A stretch of 37,801 bases of DNA. Origin: Chloroflexota bacterium (GTDB lineage Bacteria > Chloroflexota > UBA4733). The notes below the pieces were generated by a model that saw nothing but the letters and a program-made list of their open reading frames with translations, did no database searches and was not told the origin of the DNA. Location: contig JANWJO010000145.1 of NCBI GenBank assembly GCA_025449435.1, positions 1 to 37,801 of the forward strand. Direction: 5' to 3'. Shown one piece after another: positions 23,264-31,776 of the stretch. A program made the translations under genes and the position numbers. The first letter of the stretch is position 1, and the number at the start of each line of letters is the position of its first letter.

Positions 23264-24724
23264 ATGAACGATGTCCTCAGTCAACGAGTATCGCGACGCT
23301 CAGCATTGCGCGGCGCTCTTGTAGCCTCCGCAGCAATGGGCAGCGCGCTGCTCGCCGGTTGCTCTGCGAAACTGCCCTGGCAGTCGAGCCAGAGTACTTC
23401 CGTGACGCCCATCCAGCGCTCTGGCACAAACCTGGCCATCTGGAGCGTCGACGGGCCATCCATCGCAGCCACAAAGGCGCCTTGGCAAGCTTGGTTAGGG
23501 CAGACGGTTGCGAGTTCCTCTGGTGGGCAGCAGGCTGGCTTCACTGTATTCGCTTCAGGCAAGTCGCTCATCAACGCGCTCATCCTGAATGTCGCCGCTG
23601 GCCAGCCGCCCGATGCCGTCATTGGTACACCTGCCGAGATTCAGGCTTGGGCCGTTGCGGGAACGATTCTGCCCTTGAGCCAATACGCCACCTCGACGTC
23701 AGGCGCATCCCCCGACCGGTTTCTGCCGCAACTCATGTCTAATGCGATGGTGGGAAACGATACCTATGCGATTCCCCAACCAGGTATAGACTTCGATGCG
23801 CTGTTGGTGAACCTGGTTCCGGTGCGTGCCGCCAAGCCCCCTAAGTCCAACGCATTAGCCGGCAATGACCTGGCGATGTGGGGCTGGAGTGACTTCGCCA
23901 GTTGGATGAGTACCATGCGCAAGGCAGAGGCACAGCCCACGTGGCCGCCGTTCCTCAACGGTGCCCTTGACCTCCGGACGTTCGCCGCCTGGCTTCAAGC
24001 CGATGCTGGCGATTTCCTGACGCCAGACCGCACGTCGACCACGCTGGGCAGCGCTCGTTCGGTTGACACGCTTAATTACTTGATCACCACAGCTAAAGCG
24101 ATGGCCACGCCGCAGCCCGTGCCAGCCACTGGGCAGGTGCAAGCGTTGGTGTCGGGTGATCTCGCCATCTTGTTTGGCCGGGCAACGCAGCTCAGCGACG
24201 TCCTCACACTGGCCAAGGGCCGGCCACTATTTGTTGATACGTTGCCGATCCTCGGTGGGCCGGGCTCTGATCGGTCAGTTGTGCTTTCCTGGACTCCAGG
24301 GGTATGCGAACCGTGTATGAGGCAAAGTGGCTATGCCAGTTATGGCGGCTCCACCAACGTCACAGGCGCATTTGGCGCAATTCCGCGAGGCGCACCCCAC
24401 GTTGACGGCTCGTGGGCTTTCGTTGCGGCTGCCGGCAGTAGTAGCGCGGCCGAGCGCGCCGCATTAGACCTGAGCCTGCCAGGACCGCAAGTCGACTTTT
24501 TTTCATCATCCAGCTGGAAAACCATGATGACCAAGCACATTGCCTATACCTCCTGGCCAGACATCGTGCGCGGGGGCGGTTCCTTTCCGGGTCGATCCTA
24601 TAACGACCTCGATCCAATCGTCTCGAAGGCGCTCGCCGATGTCTATGCTGGGAGCGCCTCGCCGCAAGCGGCCCTCGACGCCGCCGCGAGTCAAGCTGCC
24701 AGCGTGCTTGCAGGCACCAAGTAG
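23264..24724 (+). CDS. orphan extracellular solute-binding lipoprotein
   Basis: A 486-residue exported lipoprotein that looks like a divergent ABC solute-binding protein. The N terminus has a twin-arginine stretch (SRRSALRG, Arg11-Arg12) and a lipobox (LLAGC, Cys33). The body has binding-protein features: LNVAAGQPPDAVIGTPAEIQAW, a hinge-like IPQPGIDFDALLVN, and a Trp-rich C-terminal half. A CEPC pair is unusual for this family. The ATG at 23264 sets the signal correctly; AAAGGTG lies about 14 bases ahead, rather far. No permease or ATPase genes follow. Its stop is 4 bases from the convergent dehydrogenase gene. The substrate is unknown. Confidence 0.75.
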   Translation: MNDVLSQRVSRRSALRGALVASAAMGSALLAGCSAKLPWQSSQSTSVTPIQRSGTNLAIWSVDGPSIAATKAPWQAWLGQTVASSSGGQQAGFTVFASGKSLINALILNVAAGQPPDAVIGTPAEIQAWAVAGTILPLSQYATSTSGASPDRFLPQLMSNAMVGNDTYAIPQPGIDFDALLVNLVPVRAAKPPKSNALAGNDLAMWGWSDFASWMSTMRKAEAQPTWPPFLNGALDLRTFAAWLQADAGDFLTPDRTSTTLGSARSVDTLNYLITTAKAMATPQPVPATGQVQALVSGDLAILFGRATQLSDVLTLAKGRPLFVDTLPILGGPGSDRSVVLSWTPGVCEPCMRQSGYASYGGSTNVTGAFGAIPRGAPHVDGSWAFVAAAGSSSAAERAALDLSLPGPQVDFFSSSSWKTMMTKHIAYTSWPDIVRGGGSFPGRSYNDLDPIVSKALADVYAGSASPQAALDAAASQAASVLAGTK

Positions 24725-24728
24725 CGCG

Positions 24729-25805
24729 CTACGCGAGTGGCACGGGCATCCTAACGCCCAGTTCGCTTGCGAGCGCCGCGAACTCTTGGACTACGGCTTC
24801 TGGTAGCGGGATGCCGTCGCGGTCGCGACGTTCCGATTCTAGGCGCTCGATATCGCCAGGGATCAAGACACCTGTTGACCCCTCCGCTGCCTCGCACTCC
24901 CGCAATTCTCGTAACGTCTGATCTACCCGTGCCTTGAATACTTCAAGCGGGAGAAAACGTGCAGGGTCGATCGCGCCAAACACGTGACCGACATCCATCG
25001 GATGGACCATGTCCTCGGCCAGCGGGCCATGGTAGTGAGATCCGAATAGAGCTCCGGTCATCGCGCCACACAGCAGGTCCACCATCAGCGACAAGGCGTA
25101 GCCCTTGTAGCCGGCCATAGGCATGAGTGTGCCCTCCAAGGCCGCTGCGGCACTGGTAGTGGGCCGGCCATCAGCATCAAGCGCCCATCCCAGTGGCATG
25201 GGCAGGTCTTGCTTGGCGAACAGCGTGATGCGGCCGCGTGCCACGACACTGGTAGCCATATCCATGACAAACGGCGGCTGCTCGCCGGCTGGAATGGCGA
25301 AGCTGATCGGGTTGGTGCCCAGCATGGCTCGCTTGCCTCCAGTAGGTGCAACCGACGCGATGCCATTGGTCATACAGATGCCGATGAGCCCGTGCTCGAC
25401 GGCCATGCCGGTGTAATAGGCCGCCGTTCCAAAGTGGTTGGAATGTGTGGCGCCCACCCAGGCCGAGCCCGTTTCCTTAGCTTTGGCGATAGCCAGTCGC
25501 ATGGCGCGAGTCGCCACCACCTGGCCGATGCTATTGTGGCCGTCGATGAGTGCCGCGCTGGGAGCATCGCGCACCACCTGTATGTGAGTGGTGGCACTCA
25601 TGACGCCCGCCTGCAGGCGGCGCACGTACGGCACCAACACGCGAGTGACACCGTGTGTGTCGACACCACGCAAGTTGGCAACAATTAGCGAAGTGGCAGT
25701 GGCTCGCGCATCGTCCTGACTTACGCCGACCCGTTGGAATAGCTGCTCCGCAAACTGCTGAAGGCTCATGGCGCTAAAGCGGACGCCGCCATCAACTCCT
25801 GGCAC
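24729..25805 (-). CDS. malate/L-lactate dehydrogenase family oxidoreductase (Ldh2)
   Basis: A 358-residue NAD(P)-dependent dehydrogenase of the Ldh2 family, which covers malate, ureidoglycolate, sulfolactate, 2,3-diketogulonate and related 2-hydroxyacid dehydrogenases; the substrate cannot be fixed here. Visible: GVDTHGV with the conserved His51, ATHSNHFG (119-126), TNPISFAIP and GYKGYALSLMVDLL, all family hallmarks. The GTG at 25805 is chosen because GAGGAG lies 6 bases ahead; an ATG 12 codons later has none. It stands alone on the minus strand and converges on the orphan binding-protein gene. Confidence 0.88.
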   Translation of the reverse strand: MPGVDGGVRFSAMSLQQFAEQLFQRVGVSQDDARATATSLIVANLRGVDTHGVTRVLVPYVRRLQAGVMSATTHIQVVRDAPSAALIDGHNSIGQVVATRAMRLAIAKAKETGSAWVGATHSNHFGTAAYYTGMAVEHGLIGICMTNGIASVAPTGGKRAMLGTNPISFAIPAGEQPPFVMDMATSVVARGRITLFAKQDLPMPLGWALDADGRPTTSAAAALEGTLMPMAGYKGYALSLMVDLLCGAMTGALFGSHYHGPLAEDMVHPMDVGHVFGAIDPARFLPLEVFKARVDQTLRELRECEAAEGSTGVLIPGDIERLESERRDRDGIPLPEAVVQEFAALASELGVRMPVPLA

Positions 25806-25908
25806 CGAAATCTCCTCACATGGCGGGCGAATGCTTTCCCCAGGTTCGGTGGAGTGTACTCAACTGGCGAGAGCGCAAACCAGCAAGCTCGACATGCGCT
25901 CGTCCAGG

Positions 25909-26118
25909 CTATTGGTCGCGTCGCCAAGCATTCTTGAGCACGGCTCCAAAGCGGACCGTGCCGATCTTGTGGCGAAACGCCTCCATCGCAGCGTCTACCT
26001 TTTGTGCGGATGTCACCAGGGAAGCTTCGTCCAACCGCTCCCCAGAGGACAATAGCACCTGGAGCGCCAGCAACTCCCTCAGCGAGAACTCCACCGACAG
26101 CGTGTCAGCGTCAGCCAT
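25909..26118 (-). CDS. small conserved hypothetical protein
   Basis: I do not recognise this 69-residue protein. It is soluble, mostly helical and amphipathic (FSLRELLALQVLLSSGERLDEA), with a basic C terminus. GGGGAG lies 9 bases before the ATG at 26118. Alternatively, translation could begin at an ATG at 26154 whose A is also the last base of the nnr TGA stop (TGATG), adding 12 residues. Either way it is tightly linked to nnr. Confidence 0.6.
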   Translation of the reverse strand: MADADTLSVEFSLRELLALQVLLSSGERLDEASLVTSAQKVDAAMEAFRHKIGTVRFGAVLKNAWRRDQ

Positions 26119-26153
26119 GAGTAAAGTCTCCCCACCCTTGTTCAGTGACGGCA

Positions 26154-27731
26154 TCACCCACGGGCGCGCGCAAGCGCAACCGGTAGCGCTGCCAGCAGGT
26201 CGCCAGCGAGCATGCCCGCCTCCATTCCAGCAGCAACGGTTCTGGCGGCCTCAGCGTGTACCCAAACGCCGCATACGGCAGCTTGCCAGGTCTCTAGTCC
26301 CTGCGCGCACAAACCAGCGATCGTGCCGCACAACACGTCGCCGGTGCCGCCCGTCGCGAGGGCCGGGTTCGCCACTGGTAGCAGCCACCAGCGTCCATCA
26401 GGATGTGCCACGATCGTATGAGCCCCTTTGAGCACAACGACCTGTGTCCAAGCTTCGGCACTGCGGCGGGCCACGCCCACGCGATCGGCTTGGACGTCCT
26501 CAACCGATGCCCCGGCGAGGCGCGCCATCTCGGCGGGATGCGGCGTCAGCACGCTATACCGGGGTACGCGCGTCCACCAGGTGCTGGTCGAGGCCAGGGC
26601 GTTAAGCGCATCGGCATCAATTACTACGCTCGGCGGATCGTCGATGGTGGCAATGTACGCCAACAGCGACACGGCAACCTGCCGGGCCTCAGGTAGGAAG
26701 CCGATGCCAGGGCCAATGGCCAGCGCGTCGAAGGTGCTCATCGCGTGCTCAAGTGGTTGTACTGCCGCGGCAGCGAACGCTCCCCCAGCTTCGGGCAATG
26801 GCAAGAACGAGTTCTCTGTGAGCTTGCTTGCAACGATGCCCTGGATGCCTTCAGGGATCGCCAGCGTGGCGAGGCCCGAGCCGGCGCGCAGTGCAGCTGT
26901 CACGGTCAAGCTCGGTGCGCCAGTATGCCGTGATGATCCGCCAACGACGAGTGTCCGCCCAAAAATGCCCTTGTGCGCATCGAGTGGTCGTCTGGGCAGC
27001 AGACTGCCTACCAGTGGTCGCGTTATGAGCCGCCCGCTCAAAGGAACCGCGTCCGCAGGCAGACCAATGTCGCCGAACTCCAGTCTGCCCACGCGAGCAG
27101 CAGCCGGGTACATCAGTGAACCAGCCTTGAGCGCGCCCAGCGACACGGTGACATCTGCTTGCACACTTTGCGGATCGCAACTGCCGTCATCGGCGTCCAT
27201 GCCGCTGGGCACATCGACGGCAACGACGCGTGGCGGCGACGGCATGGCCTGCCGGGCGCGCAGCGCTGAAAGCAACGCCAGTAAATCGCCGGTGGCGGGG
27301 CGGCTCCGTCCGGTTCCGAGGAGCCCATCGATCACCGTGCCAGCGCCACCGAGCGTCTTCACCACTGAACGGATGCCATCCTCGCTAGTCCCCAGCGTGG
27401 GATACACATCGGTCAGTGCGCCACTTGATGGCAAAGAGCGACGCCACAGCACCGCGCTTACCGACCGTCCAGACTGTGCAAGCTTGCTCCCGGCCAGCAA
27501 GGCGTCGCCGCCGTTATTGCCAGGACCCGCTAACACCAGTATCGGGTCGATGCACAGCGGGTCGATTCGCACCATGGTGGCAACGCAGGTCGCCGCACGA
27601 TCCATGAGTTCCGCAACAGACACGCCTGCGTCGATCGTAGTTCGCTCCCAAGCGCGCATCTCCATACTGGTGAGCACGGGAGCACGTTCGGCACCCGGCG
27701 AAATAACGATGTCATCACGCTGGCCAGGCAT
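26154..27731 (-). CDS. nnr: bifunctional NAD(P)H-hydrate epimerase/dehydratase
   Basis: Repairs damaged NAD(P)H: the N-terminal domain epimerises the hydrates and the C-terminal domain dehydrates the S form using ADP or ATP. The 525 residues contain both domains. Epimerase (about 20-235): GPGNNGGD (69-76), IDGLLGTG (134-141), AVDVPSGMD (171-179). Dehydratase (about 240-520): KGIFGRTLVVGGS (254-266), GPGIG (340-344), DADALN (372-377), LTPHPAEMARL (395-405), NPALATGGTGDVL (455-467). AAGGAG sits 6 bases before the ATG. It lies close behind the FecR gene on the same strand (33 bases). Confidence 0.95.
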   Translation of the reverse strand: MPGQRDDIVISPGAERAPVLTSMEMRAWERTTIDAGVSVAELMDRAATCVATMVRIDPLCIDPILVLAGPGNNGGDALLAGSKLAQSGRSVSAVLWRRSLPSSGALTDVYPTLGTSEDGIRSVVKTLGGAGTVIDGLLGTGRSRPATGDLLALLSALRARQAMPSPPRVVAVDVPSGMDADDGSCDPQSVQADVTVSLGALKAGSLMYPAAARVGRLEFGDIGLPADAVPLSGRLITRPLVGSLLPRRPLDAHKGIFGRTLVVGGSSRHTGAPSLTVTAALRAGSGLATLAIPEGIQGIVASKLTENSFLPLPEAGGAFAAAAVQPLEHAMSTFDALAIGPGIGFLPEARQVAVSLLAYIATIDDPPSVVIDADALNALASTSTWWTRVPRYSVLTPHPAEMARLAGASVEDVQADRVGVARRSAEAWTQVVVLKGAHTIVAHPDGRWWLLPVANPALATGGTGDVLCGTIAGLCAQGLETWQAAVCGVWVHAEAARTVAAGMEAGMLAGDLLAALPVALARARG

Positions 27732-27764
27732 TCGTGGCTCCTTGCGCCGCTCTCTGGCGCCACG

Positions 27765-29051
27765 TCACTGCGCGAGTAGCCGTACCTCTTGAATTTCTGT
27801 GTCGAAGTCCCAGCCAGACGCTGAAAATTCGACCCATTTGATAAACACAGGCGGGTCAGGCAGGTCACTCAAGCGCATTTCGCCAACAGAGGACGACGCC
27901 GGAAACCACTGGCCCTGATCTACCTGTTGCGAATTGTCGTCCACCACGTACTTCCCACTTGCCGGCAAAATATAGAAGCCGTGAAACCACTGCGTCTCGC
28001 CTCCCGACCGGCCGATGTAGTCCACCGTCACCCGGAAGGGATATTCGGAGCCCTGTATGCCGCCGCCAGGGAGGTCCTGGTTGAGGATGCGGAACTTCAC
28101 GACGAGATCAATCCGGAGAAAGTCGCGCACATCGCGAGACAGATCTTGCTGAAAGTACACACCATGATGACCCTGGTCCGCCCCCGTCGACCTGAGCCGC
28201 AACATCGGCGTTGGCCCGGGTACAAAGGACACATAATTGGCTGCATCCAGCGTATCCGGATCGAGCCGGAGGTCCCAAACATCCGGCAATCCCAAGCTCT
28301 GGCTCTGGAAGGTGCCGTTGGCAAGCAAGTCCCAGGTGGGCGCCAGGGCACCGAGCGGCACGCCGCCCATGGGCACCGTGGTGCGCTGGTCGCCGTTCAG
28401 TACTACTGCCTGATCGCCCGAGCCGGTGACCGTGGACTTACCGATTTGGGTCAGGACTTGCGTCGCACAGCAACTATTGGTGTTGGCGTGGGGCTGACTG
28501 AGCCACACGTCCGAGGTGCCCGAAGGAATCGTCACGGTCGCACCGAACGTCGTGACGACAAAGTGAGAGTCGCTTCCCGTATACGGGGCAACCTTGGCCT
28601 CCAGCTTCCCCTGCTCAAGGCTCAGGGTTACATAGCGACTCTGCTGCGAGAGGACGCTGTAGCGGTTACTCTGCATCTCCGTGATGCGCACCTGAGCGCC
28701 TGGCTGCAGGTACACGGTACTGCCGTCAAAAAAATTAATCTGGGCTGAAGCGGTCGCGTCGGTTTGAATGAGATCTCCCTGATTGAGCACCTGGTCCGGA
28801 TGGACAGTTCCGGGGCGATCCCATGTGGGTTCTTGCACCAGCACAATGCCATTCGCTGCTACCAGGGTCGCCGTTTGCGGGCTCATGGCTGTGGAAATAT
28901 AGATGATGCCGGCCCGCACCGCGAAGGTAAGCATCACGACGAGTACGGCGAAACTCAGCCAGATGACTGCCCAGGCAAACCGCAGCGGATGCTGGGCGCG
29001 CACCTTGTCCAAGCTACCAACAGGTGCTGCCGTGGGCAACGGAGTGATCAT
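27765..29051 (-). CDS. FecR-domain membrane-anchored protein
   Basis: A 428-residue protein with a short cytosolic N terminus, one membrane helix (about 25-50) and an outside FecR-type domain (about 65-175): VLNQGDLIQTDATASAQINFFDGSTVYLQPGAQVRI. In classical systems FecR passes a signal to an anti-sigma/sigma pair; stand-alone FecR domains also occur in surface proteins. No sigma factor is nearby, so a structural or sensory role at the surface is open. The C-terminal half looks like a beta-sandwich (LRLDPDTLDAANYVSF, then FRVTVDYIG). The ATG at 29051 precedes the membrane helix properly; the much longer frame runs antisense through two real plus-strand genes. A TATACT lies directly before the start. 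Confidence 0.8.
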   Translation of the reverse strand: MITPLPTAAPVGSLDKVRAQHPLRFAWAVIWLSFAVLVVMLTFAVRAGIIYISTAMSPQTATLVAANGIVLVQEPTWDRPGTVHPDQVLNQGDLIQTDATASAQINFFDGSTVYLQPGAQVRITEMQSNRYSVLSQQSRYVTLSLEQGKLEAKVAPYTGSDSHFVVTTFGATVTIPSGTSDVWLSQPHANTNSCCATQVLTQIGKSTVTGSGDQAVVLNGDQRTTVPMGGVPLGALAPTWDLLANGTFQSQSLGLPDVWDLRLDPDTLDAANYVSFVPGPTPMLRLRSTGADQGHHGVYFQQDLSRDVRDFLRIDLVVKFRILNQDLPGGGIQGSEYPFRVTVDYIGRSGGETQWFHGFYILPASGKYVVDDNSQQVDQGQWFPASSSVGEMRLSDLPDPPVFIKWVEFSASGWDFDTEIQEVRLLAQ

Positions 29052-29057
29052 GGCCAG

Positions 29058-29063
29058 AGTATA
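29058..29063 (-). promoter_or_regulatory. -10 element placing transcription at the FecR start codon
   Basis: TATACT on the minus strand (29063-29058) ends 6 bases before the ATG of the FecR gene. The expected transcription start falls on the A of the ATG, so the mRNA would be leaderless. No ribosome-binding site fits in the gap. The -35 (CTGGCT at 16 bases) is weak. Confidence 0.5.
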
Positions 29064-29175
29064 CCCAAACGCATTTTTCAGCCAGCGCGGACCCTTTGCC
29101 TGGTACCTTCGAAGCCCCAATGGTGAAATAGTTCCAGGCGTGGTCCGGCCCACTCCCGATGGCGGATCGAGATGG

Positions 29176-29181
29176 TAAGAT
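29176..29181 (+). promoter_or_regulatory. possible extended -10 for the two small plus-strand genes
   Basis: TAAGAT preceded by TGG fits TGn-TAnnnT. The start of transcription would be about 24 bases before the ATG at 29212, with GAGG in between. No -35 is visible. Confidence 0.3.
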
Positions 29182-29211
29182 CGTAGGGTCAGCCGAGGTT
29201 CCTGAACATGG

Positions 29212-29475
29212 ATGAAGGGACGGTTTCCGGTGGCAACACTGCACATTATGTCGTCGGCAGGCGACAATACCTTCAATTGGGACAAGGTCGGCGTCGAGGC
29301 GCAAGACCCAGAGGCAGTTGCTGCTGTGCGTGAGGCGGAGCGCATCTTTCGCGAGCAGCGCGCCAGGGGGGCCGTGGCGTTCAAGGTGACTCCCGGCCAG
29401 CCAGGAGAGCGCATCGATGACTTCGACCCCAAGGCGGACCGCATCATTATGATCCCGCGAATCGCTGGCGGATGA
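29212..29475 (+). CDS. small conserved hypothetical protein
   Basis: I do not recognise this 87-residue protein. It is soluble, with a helical middle (VAAVREAERIFREQRARG) and a C-terminal strand-rich part (ADRIIMIPRIAGG). The start is uncertain: ATG 29212 (GAGG 13 bases ahead), GTG 29230 or ATG 29248. It overlaps the next gene by 4 bases (ATGA), so the two are translated together. Composition is normal for the region, so it is likely a real gene. Confidence 0.65.
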   Translation: MKGRFPVATLHIMSSAGDNTFNWDKVGVEAQDPEAVAAVREAERIFREQRARGAVAFKVTPGQPGERIDDFDPKADRIIMIPRIAGG

Positions 29476-29873
29476 TCCTCGCCGACGCCGCCGGGACGCT
29501 GGTGGCGGCAGCGCTCTTGCTGGCGTTCGCCGTGACGCTGTTTGTATATTCGGCGTCGCCGGCGTATCGAGCGCGGCACGAGGCGAGCGCTCGCGCTCGC
29601 AAGCTGCTCAAGTTGGTGCTCACACCGGATGAATACCGTCAGGTTGTGCTGTGCGGCTACCTTGACGTGCGCAGCCCGAGCCAGCCCGAGCGCATCTATC
29701 GGGTGCCGCGCTCCCGCGATCAAGTGCGCGTGTATGAAGGCGGCAAGCTTGTCGACTTACTGTGCTTGCAGGCGATTTCCCCAATTCCTGCCGGCGACAT
29801 CGTGCTGATGCACAAGTTGCTTATCGAGGGGGACGAAAGTCGCTACCTGACCACGGCGAATCATCTAACCTGA
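29472..29873 (+). CDS. small membrane-anchored hypothetical protein
   Basis: A 133-residue protein with one N-terminal membrane helix (about 8-27) and a cytosolic domain that begins basic (RARHEASARARKLLKLV) and then is beta-like (LCGYLDVRSP, IYRVPR, VRVYEGG). I recognise no family. The ATG overlaps the previous stop by 4 bases. It ends 8 bases before the convergent murJ stop. Linkage to murJ is positional only. Confidence 0.65.
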   Translation: MILADAAGTLVAAALLLAFAVTLFVYSASPAYRARHEASARARKLLKLVLTPDEYRQVVLCGYLDVRSPSQPERIYRVPRSRDQVRVYEGGKLVDLLCLQAISPIPAGDIVLMHKLLIEGDESRYLTTANHLT

Positions 29874-29881
29874 GGGGTGTC

Positions 29882-31474
29882 TCAAGGAGCCTTGGGAGCC
29901 CGGCGGAGTGAGCGCCCAAACCGCTCAATAATCTGTTCATGTTCATCCACACCGTACAACCAGGCGAGGCCCACATACACCGCACCCACAAAAATGCCCC
30001 CAATGATCAAGTGGGCAAGATTGGCGACGAACGGGCCGGTGATGTCCAGCCCGAACGTCGCCACGGCCAGAGTGCCAGCGCCGATAGCGGCCAGGCCCGC
30101 GTTGAGGCATCGGTGAATGTGCCGCAGCGCCGTGGGCGACATGAGCCCCTTGAGGCGCCGCTCCAGGAGGTAGACGAGCACAACAGCCTCGACGATCGCC
30201 GCAACGGTCAACCCAAGCGGAATGCCTGCTACACCCCAGCGTGTCACCGCGAAGATGCTGACCACCACATTGATCAACACCACAACGAGCGTCGTCCACA
30301 ATGGCGTCAAGGTGTCTTGCAAGGCAAAAAACGCTCGAGGCATCAACTCGTCGAGTAGGTGCGCGGTGAGGCCAATAGCGTACACCAGGAGCAGCCCGCT
30401 GGTGACGGCAACGTCGGATTGGCTGAACGCGCCGTGGTTGAGCAGTGTGGCGACAATCGAGCCGCGCAAAACGATTAACATCGCCGTGCTACCGATGCCG
30501 GTGTAGATCAGAAACAGCAGCGGTCGCCGGAGCGAAGACCTGAACGTCTGCCAATCGCCAGCCGCGGCCTGCTGCGACAGCGTTGGAAAGGCTGCGGTAG
30601 CAATCGACACGCCCAAAATGCCAATAGGGAGGAGCAACAGGGTGTAGGCATACCCCAGTGCCGCCACAGCGCCACGGAAAGCAGAGGCGAGCGTGCGCGT
30701 CGTAAACGTATGCCCGAGTTGTGTGGCGGCGAGCGTCGCAGTACGCGGCAGCAGCAGCGCCGTCACGCGTTGCGCGTCCGCGGATTGCCACTCGATCACG
30801 CGACTGTAGGAGAAGCCAAGCCGGCGGAGCGTCGGGAACTGCATCACGGCGTACGCCGCTGCTCCGAACACTACGCCAATGGCGAGCCCATTGACGCCGA
30901 TCTTGGGCACCAGAATCCATAGCGACAGTATCTGGAAGGCGTTATATACCACCGGCGCCCAGGCCGGCATCAGAAAGTGCTGGCGCGCATTCAAGATGGC
31001 GAAAGCAGCTGCGCCAATGCCAAAGAAGATAGGCTGCAAGAAGAGAATGCGCATTAACTGGACGAGCAGCGTCTGGCGAGCCGGATCAAAACCAGGCGCA
31101 ATTAGGTGTGTCAGGAGAGGCGCCAGCAAGGCAGCGAGGACACTAAGCACGACTAGCGCCACGGTGACGGCATTAAGCACCGTCGATGCCAGTCGCCAGG
31201 CACGCCGCGCGTCTCCGCCCGTCATGAGCTCTGAGAACACCGGGATGAACGCCGAGTTGAGTGCGCCACCCACCACAAGGTTGAACACAATGTCTGGCAC
31301 GGCGAACGCGGCCTGAAAGGCGTCGGCTTGCTGGCCGTTGCCAAACGCCGCCGCCATAGCCGCGGTGCGGAGCAGCCCCAGCACTCGGCTCGCAAGAAAG
31401 GCCGACATGATTATGAGGCTCGCCGATGCCACACTCGCGCCGCGCACCGAGCCGCTGCCGGACCTGGTGGTCAT
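29882..31474 (-). CDS. murJ: lipid II flippase MurJ
   Basis: MurJ moves the peptidoglycan precursor lipid II across the cytoplasmic membrane. The 530 residues have about 14 predicted helices of the MOP superfamily. Visible: the N-terminal SRVLGLLRTAAMAAAFG with conserved arginines, QADAFQAAFAVPDIVFNLVVGGALNSAFIPVFSE (hallmark, split by helices), and PIGILGVSIATAAFPTLS. The ATG at 31474 (MTTRSGSG) is chosen by analogy with the family; a GTG 9 bases upstream is possible. The longer frame adds a Cys/Arg-rich leader that crosses a likely promoter and is rejected. Confidence 0.92.
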   Translation of the reverse strand: MTTRSGSGSVRGASVASASLIIMSAFLASRVLGLLRTAAMAAAFGNGQQADAFQAAFAVPDIVFNLVVGGALNSAFIPVFSELMTGGDARRAWRLASTVLNAVTVALVVLSVLAALLAPLLTHLIAPGFDPARQTLLVQLMRILFLQPIFFGIGAAAFAILNARQHFLMPAWAPVVYNAFQILSLWILVPKIGVNGLAIGVVFGAAAYAVMQFPTLRRLGFSYSRVIEWQSADAQRVTALLLPRTATLAATQLGHTFTTRTLASAFRGAVAALGYAYTLLLLPIGILGVSIATAAFPTLSQQAAAGDWQTFRSSLRRPLLFLIYTGIGSTAMLIVLRGSIVATLLNHGAFSQSDVAVTSGLLLVYAIGLTAHLLDELMPRAFFALQDTLTPLWTTLVVVLINVVVSIFAVTRWGVAGIPLGLTVAAIVEAVVLVYLLERRLKGLMSPTALRHIHRCLNAGLAAIGAGTLAVATFGLDITGPFVANLAHLIIGGIFVGAVYVGLAWLYGVDEHEQIIERFGRSLRRAPKAP

Positions 31475-31776
31475 CGCGTTCACCAAGACTTCAATACTCA
31501 CGAAGCGGCGCTGCACGCCAAACCGGCGGCATCGCCGTCGGACAGACCCGGTTCCCACTGCCGCCGGCGCGCATGTTGACGTGCAGGCTCGCAAAGTTGC
31601 CGTAGTATAGCGAGGCACCCGGCGAGCGCTAGTACACTCGGCTACGCATGTGACGGAATTCCTGGTCGCATCAAGCTGCCCTCGCTGACCGCTTCACACG
31701 CCACATCGATGTTCGCGGTGTAATCGCCTCGGCGGTGTTGGCCGGCCGGTAGCATAGAAGCGAACGGAGGGGAACC
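31475..31776. other. divergent spacer between murJ and polX
   Basis: About 300 bases without a gene. It holds a TATACT for murJ (minus, 31609-31604) and the strong ribosome site of polX (GGAGGGG, 31766-31772). A TTGACG at 31576-31581 has no -10 at a normal distance. I see no other structure. Confidence 0.45.
31604..31609 (-). promoter_or_regulatory. -10 element upstream of murJ
   Basis: TATACT on the minus strand, about 130 bases before the murJ ATG. No matching -35 at 17-18 bases (CTAGCG). It fits the hexamer used by tRNA-Thr. Confidence 0.35.

Noticed and set aside
26428..27792. 454-codon open frame on the plus strand
   Set aside because: It lies fully antisense to nnr, has Ser/Pro/Arg-rich composition typical of GC-rich shadow frames and no ribosome site.
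27927..28748. 273-codon frame on the plus strand
   Set aside because: Antisense to the FecR-domain gene, His/Arg-rich, no start site.
29052..29723. N-terminal extension of the FecR frame
   Set aside because: The extension is antisense to two coupled plus-strand genes and has no domain; the membrane helix follows naturally from the ATG at 29051.
31475..31618. Cys/Arg-rich N-terminal extension of MurJ
   Set aside because: It crosses a likely -10 box, has no ribosome site and is absent from the usual MurJ length.
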